Shown here in pieces: positions 5,418 through 9,638 of a stretch of 9,638 nucleotides of DNA. The DNA lies in assembly GCA_027296385.1 (NCBI GenBank), contig JAPUJD010000210.1, forward strand, positions 1-9,638. Direction: 5' to 3'. Every line of letters begins with the position of its first letter. The stretch's first letter is position 1. Below the pieces are notes generated by a model. That model saw only the letters and a list, made by a program, of their open reading frames with translations. It had not been told where the DNA came from and searched no databases. Position numbers and translations under genes: made by a program. Origin of the DNA: Acidobacteriota bacterium. Its GTDB lineage: Bacteria; Acidobacteriota; Thermoanaerobaculia; Multivoradales; JAHEKO01.

Positions 5418-8400
5418 TTGCTCGGGAAGAGCGGGCCTTTTTCGATCGGCAGTGCGCGCCAGATGAAGTAGATGGCGGGAAACACGAGCAGCTCCGCCAG
5501 AAAAGACGTGACGATGCCCCCCACCATCGGTGCCGCGATCCGGCGCATGACGTCGGCGCCGGTACCGGTCGACCAGAGGATGGGCACGAGCGAGAAGAGA
5601 ATGGCCATGACAGTCATCATCTTCGGGCGGATTCTCTGCACGGCGCCGTGGTCGACTGCGGCGGCGAGATCGGCGTAGCTGGACATCTTCCCCTTGCGGC
5701 GCCAGTCCTCGTAGGCGAGGTCGAGATAGAGCAGCATGACGACGCCGGTCTCGGCGGCCAGTCCGGCGAGGGCGATCATGCCGACCCAGACGGCGATGGA
5801 CCAGTTGTAGTCCAGGAAGAATATCAACCAGATCGACCCGACCAGAGAGAACGGTATGGCCGAGAGGACGATGAGAGTCTTGACGATCGACTCGAGGTGG
5901 AAATAGAGGATCAGGAAGATTACCGCCAGGGTCAGGGGCACGATGAGCAGCAAGCGCTCCTTGGCTCGCAGCATGTATTCGTATTGACCGGACCAAAGGA
6001 GCGTATAGCCCGGCGGCAGATCGACCCGCCGGGCCACTTCTTCTTGCGCCCGAGCGACCCACGAGCCGACGTCGATGCCACGCAGGTCGACGTAGACCCA
6101 GGCGTTGGGACGGGCGTTCTCGGTCTTGATCCCAGGGGGACCCTGCCGGAGCTGGATGTCGACGAGCTGACCCAGCGGCACCTGTGCGCCCCCGGGAGTC
6201 GCGACGAGGATCTGCTCGAGAGCTGCTGGGCTGTCCCGGAGCTCGCGAGGATAGCGAAGGTTGATCGGATAGCGCTCGAGCCCCTCAACCGTCCAGGACA
6301 CGTTCATCCCGCCCACGGCCGACTGTATGACGTCTTGGACGTCGCCTACCGTCAGGCCGAATCTGGCGACGGCGCGCCGATCGATGTCGAAGTCCAGATA
6401 GCTACCCCCCATCACCCGCTCGGCGTAGGCTGAGAGCGTGCCCGGCAACGGCTTGACGATGGCCTCCACCTCCTTGCCGAGGCGCTCGAGCACGGCCAGG
6501 TCCGGCCCGCCGAGCTTGATGCCGACGGGCGTCTTGATGCCGGTGGAGAGCATGTCGATCCGCGTCTTGATCGGCATCGTCCACGCATTGGTGAGGCCGG
6601 GGAACTGAATCGCCGCGTCGAGCTCGGCGATGAGCTTCTCCTTGGTGAGCCCCGGCCGCCACTCCTCCGGATCCTTCAGCGTGATGATGGTCTCGAACAT
6701 CGAGAGTGGCGCGGGGTCGGTTGCGGTCTCCGCGCGGCCGACCTTGCCAAAGACCGTCTCGACCTCCGGGAACGACATGATGATCTTGTCGGTCTGCTGG
6801 ACGATCTCCCGCGCCTTGGAGATGGAGATCCCCGGCAAGGTGGTCGGCATGTAGAGCAGATCGCCCTCCCACAACGGCGGCATAAATTCGGAACCGATGC
6901 TTCCGAGCGGAATGAAGGTCGCCGCCAGAACCAGAAGCATCACGAGAATGAGCGCCCTGCGCCGGCGCAGGGCCCAGTTGAGCACCGGCGTATAGAGGAA
7001 GCGCAGAACCCTGGAGATCGGATGCCGTTTCTCGCTGAAAATCCTGCCTCGGACGAACCAGTACATCAGGACCGGTATGACCGTGACTGAGAGGATCGAA
7101 GAAATGCCGATGGCGTAGGTCTTGGTGAAAGCGAGGGGCTTGAAGAGCCTTCCTTCTTGTGCCTCGAGGGTGAAGATGGGGAGGAAGGAGACTGTGATGA
7201 CGAGGAGCGTGAAGAAGAGCGTCGGGCCGACCTCTTGAGCCGAACGCAGGATGATCTCGAAGTGCGAGCGTTTGCCGTGCCACTCCTCGTAGTGCTTGTG
7301 GGCGTTTTCCACCATGATGATCGCCGCGTCTACCAGGACCCCGATCGATATGGCGATGCCTCCCAGCGACATGATGTTGGCGCCGAGCCCCTGGAACTTC
7401 ATGATCACGAAGGCCAGGAGGATCGACACCGGAATCGAGATAATGGCGACAAAGGCGGAGCGAAAGTGAAAAAGGAATAGGAGGCAGACCAAGGCGACGA
7501 CGATCGACTCCTCGATCAGAGTATGGGTCAGTGTCTCGATGGACCGTTCGATCAACCCGGTACGGTCGTAGGCGACGGAGATCTCGACGTCGTCCGGCAT
7601 TCCGGTCTTCAACTCTGCCAGACGCTCCTTGACCCTGGCGATCGTCGAGAGCGTGTCGGCGCCCGAGCGCACGACGACGATGCCACCCACCGTCTCGCCC
7701 TCGCCGTTCCAGTCCGCCATTCCACGGCGGATCTCCGGACCGATGGTGACGTTGGCCACGTTCTCGAGGAGGATGGGCACGCCGCCGGGTCCGACGCCAA
7801 GCGTTGCCAGCTCGAGATCCCGGACTTCCTTGACGTAACCCCGGCCTCGAACCATGAACTCACGCTCGGACATCTCCACCAGTCGGCCGCCGACTTCGAC
7901 GTTCGAGCGTTGAATCGCACGTTTGACCTCTTGCAGCGAAACGCCATAGGCGCGCAGCCGAACGGGGTCGACCTCGACTTGATACTGGCGGACGAATCCA
8001 CCGATCGACGCCACCTCGGAGACGCCTTTGACCGACGAGAGGCTGTATTTCAGGTACCAGTCCTGCAGACTCCTGAGCTCGGCCAGCGAGCGCTGCGGCG
8101 AGTTGAGCACGTACATGAAAGCCCAGCCGACGCCGGTGGCGTCGGGACCCAGCTGAGGAGAGACGCCTGCAGGGAGGTCGGAGGACAGCCCGGAGAGATA
8201 CTCGAGAACGCGCGAGCGCGCCCAGTAGAGGTCCGTGTCGTCCTCGAAGATGACGTAGACGAACGAAAATCCGAAGAACGAGTAGCCGCGAACTACCTTG
8301 GCGTACGGTACGGCGAGCATCTTGGTGGTGATGGGGTAGGTGACCTGGTCTTCTACGACCTGAGGGGCCTGGCCGGAATAATCCGTGAAGATGATGACCT

Positions 8401-8536
8401 GAACGTCAGAGAGGTCGGGGATGGCGTCGAGACGAGTTTCGCGGACGGCCCAGACTCCCGCCAAGCTGGCAAGGATCAGGCCGACCGTCACCAAGAGCTG
8501 GTTCTCGAGGGACCACTCGATGATCCTATTGAGCAT
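5402..8536 (-). CDS. cusA: Heavy-metal RND efflux pump, inner-membrane subunit, Cu(I)/Ag(I) type
   Basis: The 1044-residue HME-RND transporter exports metal from the periplasm or cytoplasm through a tripartite complex, driven by protons. The N-terminus has PDLSDVQVII and GPDATGVGW as in CusA. TM4 carries VDAAIIMVENAHK with Asp403. Glu929 in LAAETGVVM and Lys972 in IRPKMMTV match, by motif, the proton-path residues Asp405, Glu939 and Lys984 of E. coli CusA. Met563 (LLYMP), Met613 (PLSMF) and Met662 (RIDML) have exactly the spacing (50 and 49) of the E. coli metal-binding triad 573/623/672, which argues for Cu/Ag rather than Zn/Co/Cd. GAGGAG lies seven bases before the ATG, and the gene overlaps cusB by 11 bases. 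The C-terminal LFPSNDLPT appears to derive from ATPase remnant DNA read in another frame. Length is normal, so the pump is probably functional. Confidence 0.95.
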   Translation of the reverse strand: MLNRIIEWSLENQLLVTVGLILASLAGVWAVRETRLDAIPDLSDVQVIIFTDYSGQAPQVVEDQVTYPITTKMLAVPYAKVVRGYSFFGFSFVYVIFEDDTDLYWARSRVLEYLSGLSSDLPAGVSPQLGPDATGVGWAFMYVLNSPQRSLAELRSLQDWYLKYSLSSVKGVSEVASIGGFVRQYQVEVDPVRLRAYGVSLQEVKRAIQRSNVEVGGRLVEMSEREFMVRGRGYVKEVRDLELATLGVGPGGVPILLENVANVTIGPEIRRGMADWNGEGETVGGIVVVRSGADTLSTIARVKERLAELKTGMPDDVEISVAYDRTGLIERSIETLTHTLIEESIVVALVCLLFLFHFRSAFVAIISIPVSILLAFVIMKFQGLGANIMSLGGIAISIGVLVDAAIIMVENAHKHYEEWHGKRSHFEIILRSAQEVGPTLFFTLLVITVSFLPIFTLEAQEGRLFKPLAFTKTYAIGISSILSVTVIPVLMYWFVRGRIFSEKRHPISRVLRFLYTPVLNWALRRRRALILVMLLVLAATFIPLGSIGSEFMPPLWEGDLLYMPTTLPGISISKAREIVQQTDKIIMSFPEVETVFGKVGRAETATDPAPLSMFETIITLKDPEEWRPGLTKEKLIAELDAAIQFPGLTNAWTMPIKTRIDMLSTGIKTPVGIKLGGPDLAVLERLGKEVEAIVKPLPGTLSAYAERVMGGSYLDFDIDRRAVARFGLTVGDVQDVIQSAVGGMNVSWTVEGLERYPINLRYPRELRDSPAALEQILVATPGGAQVPLGQLVDIQLRQGPPGIKTENARPNAWVYVDLRGIDVGSWVARAQEEVARRVDLPPGYTLLWSGQYEYMLRAKERLLLIVPLTLAVIFLILYFHLESIVKTLIVLSAIPFSLVGSIWLIFFLDYNWSIAVWVGMIALAGLAAETGVVMLLYLDLAYEDWRRKGKMSSYADLAAAVDHGAVQRIRPKMMTVMAILFSLVPILWSTGTGADVMRRIAAPMVGGIVTSFLAELLVFPAIYFIWRALPIEKGPLFPSNDLPT

Positions 8537-9638
8537 CGCCCTGCTCCTCGTGGTTCGAGACCTTCGGCGTCTCTGGCGCGGTCTGGTCGCTCGTCTCCCG
8601 GCGCTGCTGGGCGATCATGTTCTGGATCGTCGCCTGCAGGTTGGCTTCCGAATCGAGCAGGAACTGAGCCGAGGTGACGACCCGCTCCCCCACTTCGATC
8701 CCGGTGAGAACTTCGGCGTAGCCGCCAGCCTCGTGACCGAGTGTGACCTCGCGCGGCGCGAACCGCCCGTCGCCCAGGTCGACCACGACGACGTTGCGCT
8801 GACCCGTGCGCAGTACCGCGAGAGATGGCACCGTGACCGCCTGCGCTGCGGCGACCGGCTGGAAGGTGACTGTGGCGAACATGCCGACGCGGAGTCGGCC
8901 GCCCGGGTTCGGGATCCCGAGCTTGACCCGCAAAGTGCGAGTCTTCTCCGAGAACTCGGGCTCGATGAAGCGCACCGTGCCATGAAACGTCTCACCGGGG
9001 AAGTAGGTAAAGCTCACCTGCGCCTCAGTTCCTTGGCGGACCCACGCGACCTGGTCCTCGAAGATCTCGACCGAGAGCCAGAGGGAGGCGAGGTTGGCGA
9101 TATGGAAGGTCTCCATGCCGGGCCTTACCGCCATGCCCTCGAGGCCCGGCATGCGCTTCATCACCAGACCGCCGGCTGGCGAGACGACGGTCAGCGTACG
9201 CAGAACCTCGCCGGTCTCTTCGATCCCGGCGATTTGGGCGGGCGATATGTCCCAGTAGCCGAGTCGGGTTCGTGCGGCGTCGATGAGACCGTTGGCGCGG
9301 CGCCGGGCCTCTGCCTGAGATTGCGGGAGCCTCTCGGCGTAAGCGAGCGCGGAGAGGAACTCCTGCTGGGTTTGCACCAACTCCGGAGAGTAGATCTCAA
9401 AGAGCGGCTGACCGCGACGCACGGGTTCGCCGACATGGTTGACATACACCTTCTCCACCCAACCCGCGTACTTGGTGGTGACGGAGACCATGCGCTCCTG
9501 GTCGTATTCCAGGTAGCCCACGGTGCGAATGTCATGCGTGATGTCGCGCAGCTCGGCAGGGGTGCTCTGCACGTTCATGTTCTGGACGACCGCGGGGTCG
9601 ATGCTGATCGTCGTGCCCCGACCCATGACCTGCGCGGC
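8526..9638 (-). CDS. cusB: Periplasmic adaptor (membrane fusion protein) of the Cus efflux pump, 5' end outside window
   Basis: The reading frame is open to the window edge. The residues before the first in-window ATG (9624-9626) are AAQV, followed by MGRGTTISIDPAVVQNMNV, which is the usual post-linker start of the CusB core. The true N-terminus (signal and any metal-binding segment) therefore lies outside. Counting from that Met, a first beta-barrel/lipoyl half contains VSVTTKYAGWVEKVYV and GEPVRRGQPLFEIYSPEL. An alpha-hairpin follows (about 70-125), then the second lipoyl half VVSPAGGLVMKRMPGLEGM. Further strands are FEDQVAWVRQG, FPGETFHGTVRFIEP and the GRLRVGMFATV strand typical of the family. 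The adaptor links CusA to an outer-membrane channel and passes metal to the pump. The end is a charged tail. The stop TAG overlaps the cusA start by 11 bases, so the two are translationally coupled. No cusC or cusF is in the window. Confidence 0.93.
   Translation of the reverse strand, partial: AAQVMGRGTTISIDPAVVQNMNVQSTPAELRDITHDIRTVGYLEYDQERMVSVTTKYAGWVEKVYVNHVGEPVRRGQPLFEIYSPELVQTQQEFLSALAYAERLPQSQAEARRRANGLIDAARTRLGYWDISPAQIAGIEETGEVLRTLTVVSPAGGLVMKRMPGLEGMAVRPGMETFHIANLASLWLSVEIFEDQVAWVRQGTEAQVSFTYFPGETFHGTVRFIEPEFSEKTRTLRVKLGIPNPGGRLRVGMFATVTFQPVAAAQAVTVPSLAVLRTGQRNVVVVDLGDGRFAPREVTLGHEAGGYAEVLTGIEVGERVVTSAQFLLDSEANLQATIQNMIAQQRRETSDQTAPETPKVSNHEEQGDAQ

Noticed and set aside
7523..8677. 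384-residue plus-strand open frame opposite cusA/cusB
   Set aside because: It is the antisense shadow of highly conserved cusA. Its length is explained by codon bias in high-GC DNA.

Overview
The window is high-GC DNA from a diderm (outer-membrane) bacterium. It encodes three lipobox lipoproteins, an MltA-type lytic transglycosylase and an RND efflux pump with its periplasmic adaptor. The genus and phylum cannot be fixed from the sequence alone. No tRNA, rRNA, CRISPR array or intact insertion sequence was seen.

Left end (1-835): the last codons of an unidentified plus-strand gene are followed by a structure that looks like an integron gene cassette. A small four-helix membrane protein gene (238-594) lies between two attC-like recombination sites (164-217 and 589-651). 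The gene's stop codon sits inside the R'' box of the second site, as in classical cassettes. No integrase is present, so this would be a cassette outside a complete integron, or the edge of an array that continues beyond the window. Positions 652-835 hold no gene I can support.

Centre (836-3972): a small unknown lipoprotein gene on the minus strand diverges from two plus-strand genes. These are an FAD-dependent D-amino-acid dehydrogenase/oxidase-family enzyme and the lytic murein transglycosylase MltA. Neither plus-strand gene has a Shine-Dalgarno sequence, and each has a TANNNT hexamer a few bases before its start, so leaderless transcripts are possible.

Right half (3991-9638, minus strand): a copper/silver efflux operon. 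cusB (5' end outside the window) overlaps cusA by 11 bases. CusA keeps the three methionines that bind Cu(I)/Ag(I) in the E. coli protein, at identical spacing. Directly after cusA is a decayed 3' end of a P1B-type copper ATPase gene, whose similarity even starts inside the last codons of cusA in another frame. This looks like a deletion or recombination scar. Last comes a lipoprotein predicted to be a BNR/sialidase-like beta-propeller with a CGCC cluster and a CPM motif, possibly a metal-binding accessory of the efflux system. Its end converges on mltA with 18 bases between the stops.

The most interesting items are the integrase-less attC cassette, the ATPase scar fused to cusA, and the cysteine-bearing propeller lipoprotein in the Cus operon.
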